The position numbers were made by a program, and so were the translations under genes. 37,692 nt of DNA from the NCBI GenBank assembly GCA_024709955.1, contig JANJVS010000098.1, positions 1-37,692 on the forward strand, written 5' to 3'. Each line of letters begins with the position of its first letter. Positions within the stretch are counted from its first letter, which is position 1. This DNA comes from Rhodocyclaceae bacterium. GTDB taxonomy: Bacteria; Pseudomonadota; Gammaproteobacteria; Burkholderiales; Rhodocyclaceae. Below are positions 8,812-19,426 of this stretch, in pieces. Below the pieces are notes generated by a model. It ran no database searches and was not told the DNA's origin. It was given only the letters and a program-made list of their open reading frames with translations.

Positions 8812-9315
8812 TCAGGGCGGCGCGACGCGCTGGTAGCTGACGAAGGCGAAGTCGAGGCCGGCGGCGGAATGGCGCCGCGAGCGCGCCGTCTCGTGCCAGG
8901 CGGCCGGGTCGCGGCGCGGGAAGAAGGCGTCGCCGGCGAATTCGGCCTCGATCTCGGTGAGTTCCAGGCGGTCGGCCAGCGGCAGGGCGTGGGCGTAGAG
9001 CTCGGCGCCGCCGATGACGAACACCGTCTCGCCGGCGCCGACTTTTGTGAGCGCGTCTTCCAGCGACGGGGCGAGCGCCGCGCCGGGCGCGGCGAAGGCG
9101 GGATTGCGGGTGACGACGAGGTTGCGGCGGCCGGGCAGCGGGCGGAAGCGCTCGGGCAGCGATTCCCAGGTCTTGCGCCCCATGATCACCGCGTGGCCGG
9201 TGGTGAGTTCCTTGAAGTGGCGCAGGTCTTCGGGCAGGTGCCAGGGCAGCGCGTTGGCGTTGCCGATGACGCCGTTCCGCGCCACGGCGGCGATCAGGAT
9301 CAGGGTCGGTTTCAT
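8812..9315 (-). CDS. folA: Dihydrofolate reductase
   Basis: Cytoplasmic NADPH-dependent reduction of dihydrofolate to tetrahydrofolate, the partner of thymidylate synthase. It is 167 residues, normal for bacterial DHFR. Diagnostic parts are the N-terminal LILIAAVARNGVIGNANALPW (substrate loop, starting at residue 5), MGRKTWESLP (45-54), and VFVIGGAELYAHAL (98-111), then the D-FFP strand region. The start overlaps the glgA stop as ATGA, so translation is probably coupled to glgA, an unusual partner. Codons 91-98 (KVGAGETV) are encoded by a 23/24 match to the 24-base repeat, directly before the conserved VIGG motif. The family normally has a similar segment here, so the repeat either replaced it or arose in it. 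A likely terminator follows. Confidence 0.95.
   Translation of the reverse strand: MKPTLILIAAVARNGVIGNANALPWHLPEDLRHFKELTTGHAVIMGRKTWESLPERFRPLPGRRNLVVTRNPAFAAPGAALAPSLEDALTKVGAGETVFVIGGAELYAHALPLADRLELTEIEAEFAGDAFFPRRDPAAWHETARSRRHSAAGLDFAFVSYQRVAPP
9023..9046 (+). repeat. 24-base repeat copy inside folA
   Basis: Matches the consensus at 23 of 24 bases (T for C at position 7). On the coding strand it is read as KVGAGETV. Because this segment resembles normal DHFR sequence, this is the least certain coding copy. Confidence 0.6.
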
Positions 9316-10763
9316 TGCGGCCGCAGCCTCCGGTAGAGGTCGAGATAGCGCTGCGCCGAACCGGACCAGCCGTGGTCGGCGGCCATCGCGTTTTGCTGCA
9401 GTTTGCGCCAGCGGCCCGCGTCGCGCCAGAGGCCGGCGGCCCAGCGCGCGGTGTCGAGCACGGCATCGGCGTCGGCGGCGGCGCAGACGAAGCCGTTGGC
9501 GCTGCCGTCGGCGAGGCCGGCCTCGGAGTAATTCACCACGGTGTCGGCGAGGCCGCCGGTGGCGCGCACCAGCGGCGGCGTGCCGTAGGCCAGGCTGTAC
9601 ATCTGGTTGAGGCCGCAGGGCTCGAAGCGCGAGGGCATCAGGAAAATGTCGGCGCCGGCCTCGATACGGTGCGCCAGCGCCTCGTCGTAGCCGATGGTGA
9701 CGGCGACGTCGCCCGGGTGGCGCGTGGCCAGCTCGCGGAAGGCCGCTTCGAGAGGCTTCTCGCCGCTGCCGAGCACGACCAGTTGGGCCGGCAGCGCGAC
9801 GAGCGCGTCGCCGATCGCGGCGACGAGGTCGAGGCCCTTCTGGTGGGTGAGGCGGCTGACGACGCCGAACAGCGGGCGGTCGTCGCGCGCGGCGAGGCCG
9901 CACTCGCGCCGCAGCGCGGCCTGGTTTGCCGCCTTGGCGTCGAGATGGTCGCGGTCGTAGCGCGCCGCGATGTGGGGGTCGGCGGCGGGGTTCCACACTT
10001 GGGTGTCGATGCCGTTGAGGATGCCGGTAAGGTCGGCGGCGCGGCTTTGCAGCAGGCCGTGCAGGCCCATGCCCTCGGCCAGGGTCTGGATCTCGCGCGC
10101 GTAGGTCGGGCTGACGGTGGTGAGCGCGTCGGCATGGCGCAGGCCGGCCTTGAGGAAGGAGAGGTGGCCGTAGTATTCGACGCCGTCGATGTGCCAGTCG
10201 TCCGCCGTCAGCGCGACCTCGCCGAGCAGCGCGGCGGGGAACACGCCCTGGAAGGCCAGGTTGTGGATGGTCAGCACGCTGGCGGCGACGCCGATCTCGT
10301 GGAAGCGCAGGTAGTAGGGGGCGAGCCCGGTCTGCCAGTCGTGGCAATGCAGGATGTCGGGGCGCCAGGCCAGCGGGCTGGCCTCGCTCGCCAGGCGCGC
10401 GGCGACGCGGGAGAGCAGGCCGAAGCGCAGGTGGTTGTCGAGCCAGTCGTGGCCCTCGGGACCGAGATAGGGATTGCCGGCGCGGTCGAACAGCGCGGGG
10501 CAGTGGAGCAGCCACAGCGGCGTGCCGTCGGGTCCCTCGGCTTCGAGAATGTCGGCGCCGGGCAGGTGGCCGCCCATCCAGGGCAGGTGGGCGATGCGGC
10601 GCGCGGCGGGAAAGGCGGCGGCGAGCGCCGGGTAGCGCGGCACCAGCACGCGCACCTCCGCGCCGGCCTGGCGCAGCGCGGCGGGCAGCGCGCCGGCGAC
10701 GTCGCCGAGCCCGCCGGTCTTGACCCAGGGCGCGATCTCGGAGGTGGCGAAGAGGATGTTCAT
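9312..10763 (-). CDS. glgA: Glycogen synthase (ADP-glucose type, GT5)
   Basis: Transfers glucose from ADP-glucose to the non-reducing end of a growing alpha-1,4-glucan. Its 483 residues match the usual length. The ADP-glucose loop KTGGLGDVAGALP lies at 15-27, HCHDWQTGLAPYY in the N-terminal Rossmann half, and the C-terminal half carries VSRLTHQKG and FEPCGLNQMYSLAYGTPP with the key acidic and cysteine residues. ATG at 10763. The gene belongs to the minus-strand glycogen run, separated from pgi by the low-GC gene at 10785-11510, and overlaps folA by four bases (ATGA). Confidence 0.96.
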   Translation of the reverse strand: MNILFATSEIAPWVKTGGLGDVAGALPAALRQAGAEVRVLVPRYPALAAAFPAARRIAHLPWMGGHLPGADILEAEGPDGTPLWLLHCPALFDRAGNPYLGPEGHDWLDNHLRFGLLSRVAARLASEASPLAWRPDILHCHDWQTGLAPYYLRFHEIGVAASVLTIHNLAFQGVFPAALLGEVALTADDWHIDGVEYYGHLSFLKAGLRHADALTTVSPTYAREIQTLAEGMGLHGLLQSRAADLTGILNGIDTQVWNPAADPHIAARYDRDHLDAKAANQAALRRECGLAARDDRPLFGVVSRLTHQKGLDLVAAIGDALVALPAQLVVLGSGEKPLEAAFRELATRHPGDVAVTIGYDEALAHRIEAGADIFLMPSRFEPCGLNQMYSLAYGTPPLVRATGGLADTVVNYSEAGLADGSANGFVCAAADADAVLDTARWAAGLWRDAGRWRKLQQNAMAADHGWSGSAQRYLDLYRRLRPQ

Positions 10764-10784
10764 CCCGTGAATGGGTGAGCCACG

Positions 10785-11510
10785 TCAGGTCGCCTGGACA
10801 CAGCTCATCATGGGTTGACTGGTGTTTGGAAAGGTCAGATCGATCTGCGCTTTCCCGGTGCTCTTGATCGAGTAATAGCCGGAGGCATTGCTCAGTGTGC
10901 CGGTGAAGCTCATGGAACCGTTGGCGGACAGAGTGTAGTTGCCGCTTGCGTTCCCCACTGCGTAGGAGTTACCGGCCGCAATCACCATGTCGGTATATGT
11001 GTAGTTGATCTGACCGTAGTCGTATGTGTAGCAGTTATAGGTGGCAAGGCGCAGCTGGGTCTGGTCGCCGGAAGTGTTCCCATTCGATCCAGAGGATCCG
11101 GTGGAGTCCGAGGCGGCACGCATTCTGGCGGCACTCACCCACTCGTCCCAATTCGAGCCGTAACCGTCATAGGAAACCAGGCAGGTGTTCATGCTGTCCG
11201 GACCATCGAGAACCCTGGCCGGATACCATGTGCCTCCAGAGAGAACGCTGACAGAAGCCCCTCTGACGCACAGTGGATTGGCATCGTTCGAGTCGTCTGA
11301 GCCGGTTTCCGTTCCGGTGCCAGTCCCAGAGTTGCCGACGGAAACGACAGTCATCGCCTGGATTTTCACGACCACGTTGGTGAAGGTTTGTCCATCCACT
11401 GACACGGTGGGTAACGTCAGATGGCCGGTCGTGGTATCGAAAGTCTGGGCTTGCGCGACGTTTGCTGCGACAGCCAGGGCGGCGAGCAGGGAGAATGAAG
11501 TTGCTTTCAT
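10785..11510 (-). CDS. Secreted protein with Tudor/agenet-like domain, low GC
   Basis: Not recognised as a named protein. The ATG at 11510 has GGAG nine bases upstream and opens a signal peptide (cleavage after AQA, about residue 21). Three parts follow: a short beta segment (about 23-56; FDTTTGHLTLPTVSVDG and VVVKIQAM), a Gly/Thr/Ser/Asp linker, then residues 81-132 (CVRGASVSVLSGGTWYPA, later SYDGYGSNWDEWV). The last part has the WYPA-V-LD ... V-YDGYG--WDEWV pattern of Tudor-knot/agenet/chromo-barrel folds and two cysteines that could pair. A Gln/Asn/Ser/Tyr-rich beta domain closes the protein. Two 60-base lines I counted have 42 and 55 % GC against about 70 % next door, and serine, asparagine and tyrosine use is unlike the neighbours. 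This suggests acquisition. It sits between pgi and glgA on their strand. Function unknown. Confidence 0.75.
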   Translation of the reverse strand: MKATSFSLLAALAVAANVAQAQTFDTTTGHLTLPTVSVDGQTFTNVVVKIQAMTVVSVGNSGTGTGTETGSDDSNDANPLCVRGASVSVLSGGTWYPARVLDGPDSMNTCLVSYDGYGSNWDEWVSAARMRAASDSTGSSGSNGNTSGDQTQLRLATYNCYTYDYGQINYTYTDMVIAAGNSYAVGNASGNYTLSANGSMSFTGTLSNASGYYSIKSTGKAQIDLTFPNTSQPMMSCVQAT

Positions 11511-11553
11511 GGTTTGGACTCCGTTCCGGTTGAAAACACAAACGGAGGCCATC

Positions 11554-13188
<1,635 letters not shown>

Positions 13189-13225
13189 GGCGTCGTCGTC
13201 GCTGCGGGCGTGGGGGCGTATTTGT

Positions 13226-15787
13226 TTATAGCCAGAGCATCATGCCCATCTCGAAGGGATGGGTCAGCAGGTCGTGGTGGGGATAGGCGCGGATGCGGTA
13301 GTCGAGCTTGCCGCAGACGTCCGGCGTCAGGTCGATGGCGAACAGGCCCTCGCCCTCGCCGAGGGCGCCGGCGTATTCGAGGAACAGCCGGTGCGGCGGC
13401 TTCGACTTGGCGTTGGCGCTCGGCCGGCCCATCAGCATCTCGACCGCGATGTCCTCGGGGGCGAGGCCGTCGAGATGCACGGCGATCTCGATGCGCAGGC
13501 TTTCGCCAAAGGCGATGCGCTTGCGCGGGTTGTCGATGCGGCGCAGGGTGACGCGCGGCCAGGCCAGGCGCACCTTGTCCTTCCAGGCGGCGAGGCGGCG
13601 CGCCGCGGCGTGGCCGTCGGCGCTCTTCTTGCGCCACTGGCGGTCGGCCGGGACGTAGAACTTCGTCACGTATTCGCCGACCATGCGCTGGGAGTTGAAG
13701 CGCGGCGTGATGGTGGCGATCGAGCGCTTCGCCTTGCGTACCCAGCCCGGCGCGTAGCCCATCGGGCCGCGCGCGTAGTAGAGCGGGATCACCTTGTCCT
13801 GCAGGATCTCGTACAGCGAGCGGCCCTCCTCCTGGTCGCGCCGCGCCTCGTCGTGGATGCTCGACGCCGGCTTGATCGCCCAGCCGTTGGCGCCGTCGTC
13901 GTCCTGCTGGTAGCCCTCGCCCCACCAGCCGTCGAGCACCGACAGGTTGATGACGCCGTTGATCGCCGCCTTCATGCCCGAGGTGCCCGAGGCTTCGAGC
14001 GGATAGATCGGGTTGTTGAGCCAGACGTCGACGCCGGAGACGAGGCGGCGCGCCAGGCGCAGGTCGTAGCCCTCGACCAGCAGGAAGTGGCCCTCGAACT
14101 CGGGCAGCTGCGCCACCTCGTGGATGCGGCGGATGAATTCCTGCCCCGGCTGGTCGGCCGGATGCGCCTTGCCGGCGAAGATGAACAGCACCGGCCGCTC
14201 GGGATCGCAGATGATGCGCCGCAGCCGGTCGAGGTCGCGGAACAGCAGCGTGGCGCGCTTGTAGGTGGCGAAGCGGCGCGCGAAGCCGATGGTCAGCACG
14301 TTGGGATTCTCGGGATCGGCGAGGCGCAGCAGGCGGTCGATGTGCGATTGCGAACTCTGGTTGCGCAAGTGCTGCTGGGTGACGCGGTGGCGCACCAGAT
14401 GCAGCATCTGCGCCTTGATCGACTGGCGCACGCTCCAGAAGGTGTGGTCGGGGATCGCGTGGATCTCGGCCCAGCACTGGGCGTCGGTGAGGCGCTGGTG
14501 CCAGGCGGGACCGAGCACCCGGTCGAAGGTGTCGTACCAGAGGTCGGAGAGGAAGGTGGGCACGTGCACGCCGTTGGTGACGTAGCCCATCGGGTTTTCC
14601 TGCGGCTCGACCTGCGGCCAGAGGCTGGCGCAGATCTGCGCCGAGACGCCGCCGTGGATGCGCGACACGCCATTGTGGAAGCGCGAGCCGCGGATCGCCA
14701 GCGCCGTCATGTTGAATTCGTGCTGGTGGTCGATGCGGCCGAGGGCGAGCAGGCCGCCGATGTCGCAGCCCATGTCGTGGCAGCATTCCTCGAAGTAGCG
14801 CCGGATCATGTCCTCGGCGAACTGGTCGTGGCCGGCGGGGACGGGCGTGTGGGTGGTGAACACCGTGTTGCTGGCGACGGCCTCGAAGGCGCTGGAGAAG
14901 TCGAGGCCGGCCTTGATCAGGTCGCGCACGCGTTCGAGGATCTGGAACGCGGCGTGGCCCTCGTTGATGTGCCAGACCGTCGGCTGCAGGCCCATCTCCG
15001 CCAGCGCGCGCACGCCACCCATGCCGAGCACGATCTCCTGCTCGATGCGCGTGACGCGGTCGCCGCCGTAGAGCTGGTGGGCGATGTCGCGGTCGTGGAT
15101 GGAGTTTTCCTCCAGGTCGGTGTCGAGCAGGTAGAGCGTGACGTGGCCGACGCGGGTGGACCAGACCTTGACGCGCACTTCGCGGCCCGGCAGGCGCACG
15201 GCGACCTTGAGCTCGCCGCCGTCGGGGCGCAGCACCGGCACCACCGGCAGGTCGTCGAAATCGGCGTCGTTGTAGAGCGCGTGCTGGCGGCCCTCGCCGT
15301 CGATGGTCTGCAGGAAATAGCCCTGGCGGTAGAGCAGGCCGATGCCGATGAAGGGCAGGTTGAGGTCGCTCGCCGTCTTGCAGTGGTCGCCGGCGAGGAT
15401 GCCGAGGCCGCCGGAATAGATCGGCAGGCTCTCGTGGAAGCCGAATTCGGCGCAGAAGTAGGCGATCAGCCCGCCTTCCGGCAGGTGCGGGCCGTGCTCG
15501 CGCCCCGGGCCGCTGTGGTAGGTGTCGTAGGCCGACAGCACGCGCGCCAGGGCGCCGAGGAAGACGGGATCGTCGGCGGCCTCGTCGAGGCGGTGCTGGT
15601 CGACGCGCTTGAGGAAGGCCTTCGGGCTGTGGCCGACGGCGCCCCAGAGCTTCTGGCCGAGGCGGGCGAACAGGGTGCGCGTCGGGCGGTCCCAGCTGTA
15701 CCAGAGGTTGTTGGCGAGGTCGTCCAGACGCGCGAGGCGGGCGGGCAGCTTGGGATTGATTTCGAGCTGGAACAGGGTGCCGGCCAT
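13226..15787 (-). CDS. glgP: Alpha-glucan phosphorylase (GT35, DUF3417-containing type)
   Basis: Releases glucose-1-phosphate from alpha-1,4-glucan ends using PLP and phosphate. Its 853 residues match the divergent, shorter phosphorylase class with an N-terminal DUF3417 region (about 12-120; LARLDDLANNLWYSWD). YSGGLGILAGDHCKTASDL and WHINEGHAAF mark the N-terminal glucan-binding half, VFTTHTPVPAGHDQF lies in the centre, and EASGTSGMKAAINGV (about 600-615) carries the PLP lysine. This class is usually not allosterically controlled like the classic GlgP. It lies 37 bases upstream of pgi and 58 bases downstream of the GH57 gene on the same strand, so its product flows directly to glycolysis or back to ADP-glucose. 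Confidence 0.95.
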   Translation of the reverse strand: MAGTLFQLEINPKLPARLARLDDLANNLWYSWDRPTRTLFARLGQKLWGAVGHSPKAFLKRVDQHRLDEAADDPVFLGALARVLSAYDTYHSGPGREHGPHLPEGGLIAYFCAEFGFHESLPIYSGGLGILAGDHCKTASDLNLPFIGIGLLYRQGYFLQTIDGEGRQHALYNDADFDDLPVVPVLRPDGGELKVAVRLPGREVRVKVWSTRVGHVTLYLLDTDLEENSIHDRDIAHQLYGGDRVTRIEQEIVLGMGGVRALAEMGLQPTVWHINEGHAAFQILERVRDLIKAGLDFSSAFEAVASNTVFTTHTPVPAGHDQFAEDMIRRYFEECCHDMGCDIGGLLALGRIDHQHEFNMTALAIRGSRFHNGVSRIHGGVSAQICASLWPQVEPQENPMGYVTNGVHVPTFLSDLWYDTFDRVLGPAWHQRLTDAQCWAEIHAIPDHTFWSVRQSIKAQMLHLVRHRVTQQHLRNQSSQSHIDRLLRLADPENPNVLTIGFARRFATYKRATLLFRDLDRLRRIICDPERPVLFIFAGKAHPADQPGQEFIRRIHEVAQLPEFEGHFLLVEGYDLRLARRLVSGVDVWLNNPIYPLEASGTSGMKAAINGVINLSVLDGWWGEGYQQDDDGANGWAIKPASSIHDEARRDQEEGRSLYEILQDKVIPLYYARGPMGYAPGWVRKAKRSIATITPRFNSQRMVGEYVTKFYVPADRQWRKKSADGHAAARRLAAWKDKVRLAWPRVTLRRIDNPRKRIAFGESLRIEIAVHLDGLAPEDIAVEMLMGRPSANAKSKPPHRLFLEYAGALGEGEGLFAIDLTPDVCGKLDYRIRAYPHHDLLTHPFEMGMMLWL

Positions 15788-15845
15788 GGGGAGGCTTTCT
15801 TCCGGGGATTATGGATTCGATTCTACGCGGGATGCCTGGCGGCCC

Positions 15846-17534
15846 CTAGGATGGCGTGGCGCGGCGCATCGTGCCGCCGGCGGCGACGGCGGCGCCGTCC
15901 TTGCGTCCGGACGAGATCGGCACGTCGAGCTGGGCGGGCGGCGCCAGGCGCAGGCAGCGGTAGAGATTGGCGAGGTTGTGGCGGTAGAGGCGGTCGAAGC
16001 TTGCCACCGCCTGCGCCGGGTTGTAGTCGCCGAACCACCAGAACCAGTCCGAGCTTTCGCAGACGGCGAGCTGGGCCTCGGCCCGCGCGGCTTCGGCGGC
16101 CGCGAGGCGGCCGCTGGCGATCACCTGGTCGTAGCTCTGCTTGGCGGCGCAGAGCAGGTCCCAGGCGTGGTTTTTCGCGGCGTCGCCGATCCAGGTGGAG
16201 AGCGTGCCATACACCCAGCTGCCGGCCGTCAGGTGGGGCAGGTGGGCCGCCGGCGGCGCGTCGGCGAGCACCTCGGCGTAGGTGCGGGTGCGGATGGTCG
16301 GATGTTCTTCGAGCAGGCTGTAGAGGTCCTCGAAGAAGTAGTAGCCGTTGTAGGGGTAGTACTCCCAGGCGTTTTCGCCGTCGAGGACGATGCTGACCAC
16401 CGGCGGGGTCTCATCCGGCGCCGCCGCGGCGATGGCTTCGAGCTGGGCGATGAAATGGGCGGCGGCGTCGCGGCCATGCCATTTCGAATATTCGAAGCCG
16501 ATCTGGTCGGACAGCCGGTCGTCGCGGAAGAACAGCGCGAGGCCGGGGGCCTCGGGCAGCTGCCAGGGGCGATAGGCGCTCCCCGCGGGCGCCTCGCCGA
16601 GGCTGTGGTTCAGCACGCTCTCGCCGCTCGCCGCCCAGCGGCAGCCGGCGGTGGCGAGCAGGTGGGCGAAGTCCGCCGAGAGGGCGCCCTCGGCGGGCCA
16701 GAAGCCGTGCGGCGCGCCGCCGAAGCGCCGCGCGTGGCTTTCCCGCGCCGCGTCGATGTGGCGGCGCACGCGCTCGCGGCCGCCGGGGTAGCGCATGGCG
16801 AGCGGCAGCGGCGCCTCGGGCAGGCTTTCGCGCGCGGCCCGGAAGTCGAGCAGCAGCGGCGCCAGCGGATGGCTCGCCGGCGTCGCCGAAAGTTCGATCT
16901 GGCCGCGTTCCTGCAGGGCGCGGTAGCGCGGCACCAGGCCGGCCAGCGTCTTGCCGATCAGCGCCAGCAACGCGCGGCGGTCGGCGAGATCGTAGCCTTC
17001 GCCCTTGGCCATCAGCTCGGCCAGCAGCGGTTCGCGGCGGCGCTCGGTCTCGCCGGTCCAGGCGATGTGGTACCAGGTGACGAGATCGGCGAAGTAGGCG
17101 CCGGAGAGATAGGCGAGGGCGCTTTCCCCCTCGCGCGCCAGCAGCTCGTGGAGCTCGAACAGGCGCTGGTAGCGCGGAAACGGCGCCAGCATGGTCGGCT
17201 GATGGCAGCGGAAGCAGGCTTCAAGCAGCAGGCGCCGCTCGGCGGCGGCGAGCCGCTCCAGGTCGGGGGCGGCGAGCAGGCGCAGCAACGGATCGCGGAA
17301 GTTCCCGGTGGCGAACTGGTCGATGTAGTCCTCGATCTGGTCGAGCAGCACGGGCACGAAGTTCACCACGGCGCGGACGCGCGGATGGCGCTCCAGGTGC
17401 GCCGCCATGTCGGTGTAGTCCTTCAGCGCGTGCAGGTAGGTCCACGGCATGGCGAACTCGCCGCTCGCGCGGTCGCGATAGTCCGGCTGGTGCATGTGCC
17501 AGAGGAAGACCAGGTCGAGGCGCGGCGCAGCCAT
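15846..17534 (-). CDS. Glycoside hydrolase family 57 (alpha-amylase type)
   Basis: Cytoplasmic alpha-glucan hydrolase or transferase of 562 residues without a signal peptide. GH57 motifs seen in order: FLWHMHQPDY at 10-19 (HxHQP), GFWPAEGALS in the middle (the glutamate is the expected nucleophile), IVLDGENAWEYYPYNG (the aspartate is the expected acid/base), then a helical C-terminal region with SSDWFWWFGDYN. The WHMHQP opening is nearer the amylase/amylopullulanase branch than GH57 branching enzymes. No glgB or glgX is present in the window, so it might supply branch-related activity, but that is inference. It lies 19 bases downstream of glgC. Confidence 0.9.
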   Translation of the reverse strand: MAAPRLDLVFLWHMHQPDYRDRASGEFAMPWTYLHALKDYTDMAAHLERHPRVRAVVNFVPVLLDQIEDYIDQFATGNFRDPLLRLLAAPDLERLAAAERRLLLEACFRCHQPTMLAPFPRYQRLFELHELLAREGESALAYLSGAYFADLVTWYHIAWTGETERRREPLLAELMAKGEGYDLADRRALLALIGKTLAGLVPRYRALQERGQIELSATPASHPLAPLLLDFRAARESLPEAPLPLAMRYPGGRERVRRHIDAARESHARRFGGAPHGFWPAEGALSADFAHLLATAGCRWAASGESVLNHSLGEAPAGSAYRPWQLPEAPGLALFFRDDRLSDQIGFEYSKWHGRDAAAHFIAQLEAIAAAAPDETPPVVSIVLDGENAWEYYPYNGYYFFEDLYSLLEEHPTIRTRTYAEVLADAPPAAHLPHLTAGSWVYGTLSTWIGDAAKNHAWDLLCAAKQSYDQVIASGRLAAAEAARAEAQLAVCESSDWFWWFGDYNPAQAVASFDRLYRHNLANLYRCLRLAPPAQLDVPISSGRKDGAAVAAGGTMRRATPS

Positions 17535-17553
17535 GATCGCCGGATCCGGCCGC

Positions 17554-18861
17554 TCAGCGGATGTGGTGGATGCGCTGGCCGAGCATTTCCGGCGTCACCA
17601 GGGTGATGCCGTTTTCGGTGACGTGGAAGCGCTTGCGGTCCTCCTCCAGATCGTAACCGATGCGCATGTTCTCCGGCACCTTGCAGTTCTTGTCGATCAC
17701 CGCGCGGCGGATCTTCGCGCCGCGGCCGATCTCGGCCTTGGGCAGGATCACCGAGTCCTCGACCTCCGCCCAGCTGTGGATGAAGACGCGCGAGAACAGC
17801 AACGAGCGACGCACCGTGGCGCCGCTGACGATGTCGCCGCCCGAGACCAGCGAGTCGATGGCGGCGCCGCGCCGTTCGTCGTCGTCGAAGACGAACTTGG
17901 CGGGCGGCAGTTGTTCCTGGTGGGTCCAGATCGGCCAGTCCTCGTCGTACATGTTGAGTTCGGGCGAGACCTTGGTGAGCTCGATGTTGGCCTCCCAGTA
18001 GGCATCCACGGTGCCGACGTCGCGCCAGTAGGGAATGCCGCTCTCGGTCATGCCGACGCAACTGTCGGCGAAACTGTGGGCGTAGGCGCGGTAGCGGCCG
18101 AGGATGTGGGGGATGACGTTCTTGCCGAAATCGTGGTCGGAGTGCGGATCGTCGGCGTCGCGGATCAGCTGTTCGAAGAGGAAGGCGGCGTTGAAGACAT
18201 AGACGCCCATGTTGGCGAGCGCCCGGTCGGGCCGGCCGGGAATGCAGGGCGGGTCCTTGGGCTTCTCGACGAAGCTGGTGATGCGGTTGCCGTCGTCCAC
18301 GCCCATGACGCCGAAGCCGCGCGCGTCGGCGAGCGGCACGTCCATGCAGGCCACCGTCAGATCGGCCTCGGTCTGGGCGTGCTGCGCCAGCATGCGGCCG
18401 TAGTCCATCTTGTAGATATGGTCGCCGGAGAGGATCAGCACGTACTTCGGCTCCTGGCGGCGCAGCATGTCGAGGTTCTGGAACACCGCGTCGGCGGTGC
18501 CCTGGTACCAGTCCTCGCCGATCTGCTGCTGGGCGGGCAGCAGATCGATGAATTCGTCGAAGCGGCCGTCGAGGAAGCTCCAGCCGCGCTGCAGGTGCTG
18601 GATCAGGCTCTGGGCCTTGTATTGCGTCGCCACGCCGATGCGGCGGATGCCCGAGTTCACGCAGTTGGACAGCGCGAAGTCGAGGATGCGGAATTTGCCG
18701 CCGAAGGGCACCGCGGGCTTGCAGCGCCAGTCGGTGAGCTGCATCAGCCGGCTGCCGCGGCCGCCGGCGAGAATGATGGCGTAGGTGGAGCGCGTCAGGT
18801 GGCTGACGAAGCGGCCCTGGGCGCTGCTGGGGTCGTTGAGCGGCAGATCGTGTTGCTGCAT
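17554..18861 (-). CDS. glgC: Glucose-1-phosphate adenylyltransferase
   Basis: Makes ADP-glucose from glucose-1-phosphate and ATP, the committed and normally allosterically controlled step of glycogen synthesis. The nucleotide motif [16 protein letters not shown] and [15 protein letters not shown] lie in the first 60 residues. [23 protein letters not shown] and FVEKPKDP follow, and a C-terminal left-handed beta-helix ([17 protein letters not shown] ... [14 protein letters not shown]) completes the family fold. The ATG at 18861 (MQQHDLPLN) is chosen over one ten codons upstream because GGGAG stands at the right distance. It is the first gene of the minus-strand glycogen run. Confidence 0.96.
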   Translation of the reverse strand: MQQHDLPLNDPSSAQGRFVSHLTRSTYAIILAGGRGSRLMQLTDWRCKPAVPFGGKFRILDFALSNCVNSGIRRIGVATQYKAQSLIQHLQRGWSFLDGRFDEFIDLLPAQQQIGEDWYQGTADAVFQNLDMLRRQEPKYVLILSGDHIYKMDYGRMLAQHAQTEADLTVACMDVPLADARGFGVMGVDDGNRITSFVEKPKDPPCIPGRPDRALANMGVYVFNAAFLFEQLIRDADDPHSDHDFGKNVIPHILGRYRAYAHSFADSCVGMTESGIPYWRDVGTVDAYWEANIELTKVSPELNMYDEDWPIWTHQEQLPPAKFVFDDDERRGAAIDSLVSGGDIVSGATVRRSLLFSRVFIHSWAEVEDSVILPKAEIGRGAKIRRAVIDKNCKVPENMRIGYDLEEDRKRFHVTENGITLVTPEMLGQRIHHIR

Positions 18862-18963
18862 GGGGTGTCTCCCTCGAATGCTGTTGTGCATACCCGCGGT
18901 GTTTTTTTGTTTGCGCTCGCGCGTCGCGGGCGCGGCTCCCTCTGGCGGGCGGGAGGATGGAAT

Positions 18964-19317
18964 CTACGGTTTGAGCACGCCCTCGCGCAGCAGACGGTCG
19001 ATTTCGGCTTCGGCGGTGACCCAGTCGTCCAGCTCGCCGCCGCCGTGGAAGCCGCGGCGCTCGGCGATGTAGTAGGCGGCAACCTCGACGTAGTAGCGGC
19101 GCTGCTCGGGCGACAGGGCAGCCGCAGTGGACTTCTTGGCCGCGGGCTTGGTCGCCTTGGCCGCCGCCGGCTTCGCGGTCGCGGCGGGTTTGGCGGGCGC
19201 CGCCGGCTTCACGGCCGGCTTGCTGGCGGCGGGCTTCGCCGCCGGCGCCTTCGCGGCGGTCTTTGCGGCGGTCTTGGGTTTGGGCGGTTTGTCACCCGAT
19301 TTCGCTGCAGTGGCCAT
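18964..19317 (-). CDS. Histone-H1-like Ala/Lys/Pro-rich protein with DUF2934 domain
   Basis: 117 residues. The first 65 are a low-complexity basic tail built from AAKPA, PAKPAA and KTAAK units, like bacterial histone-H1-like and AlgP-type tails. The last 45 form a DUF2934 domain (QRRYYVEVAAYYIAERRGFHGG, then LDDWVTAEAEID; written in two parts). DUF2934 has no known activity; the tail suggests DNA or polyphosphate binding, which is inference. The ATG at 19317 is preceded by AGGAGAG at an ideal five bases. An upstream in-frame ATG lacks this. A well-formed FNR/CRP-type promoter lies in front (19375-19416). It stands alone between glgC and glk. Confidence 0.85.
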   Translation of the reverse strand: MATAAKSGDKPPKPKTAAKTAAKAPAAKPAASKPAVKPAAPAKPAATAKPAAAKATKPAAKKSTAAALSPEQRRYYVEVAAYYIAERRGFHGGGELDDWVTAEAEIDRLLREGVLKP

Positions 19318-19374
19318 GGTGCTCTCCTCTTGGTTGATGTACTCGGTCGAATGATTTTTTGGGACCAAGCTTAA

Positions 19375-19416
19375 CTTATACGCCGAGGATATTGCAGCTT
19401 ATTGACCCTGGTCAAT
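19375..19416 (-). promoter_or_regulatory. FNR/FixK-type class II promoter of the DUF2934 gene
   Basis: A perfect inverted repeat ATTGACC-CT-GGTCAAT at 19401-19416 contains the TTGA-N6-TCAA core of CRP/FNR-family sites. On the minus strand a TATAAG -10 box lies at 19380-19375. This puts the start near 19367-19368 and the palindrome centre at about -41, the classic class II activation position. There is no good -35 box, as expected for an activated promoter. Target: the gene starting at 19317. Confidence 0.6.
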
Positions 19417-19426
19417 GTCGCAGTTT

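Noticed and set aside
8741-9466. N-terminal extension of the RCC1 protein through the folA region
   Set aside because: The signal peptide and a strong ribosome site fix the start at the GTG at 8740; upstream codons are out-of-frame folA.
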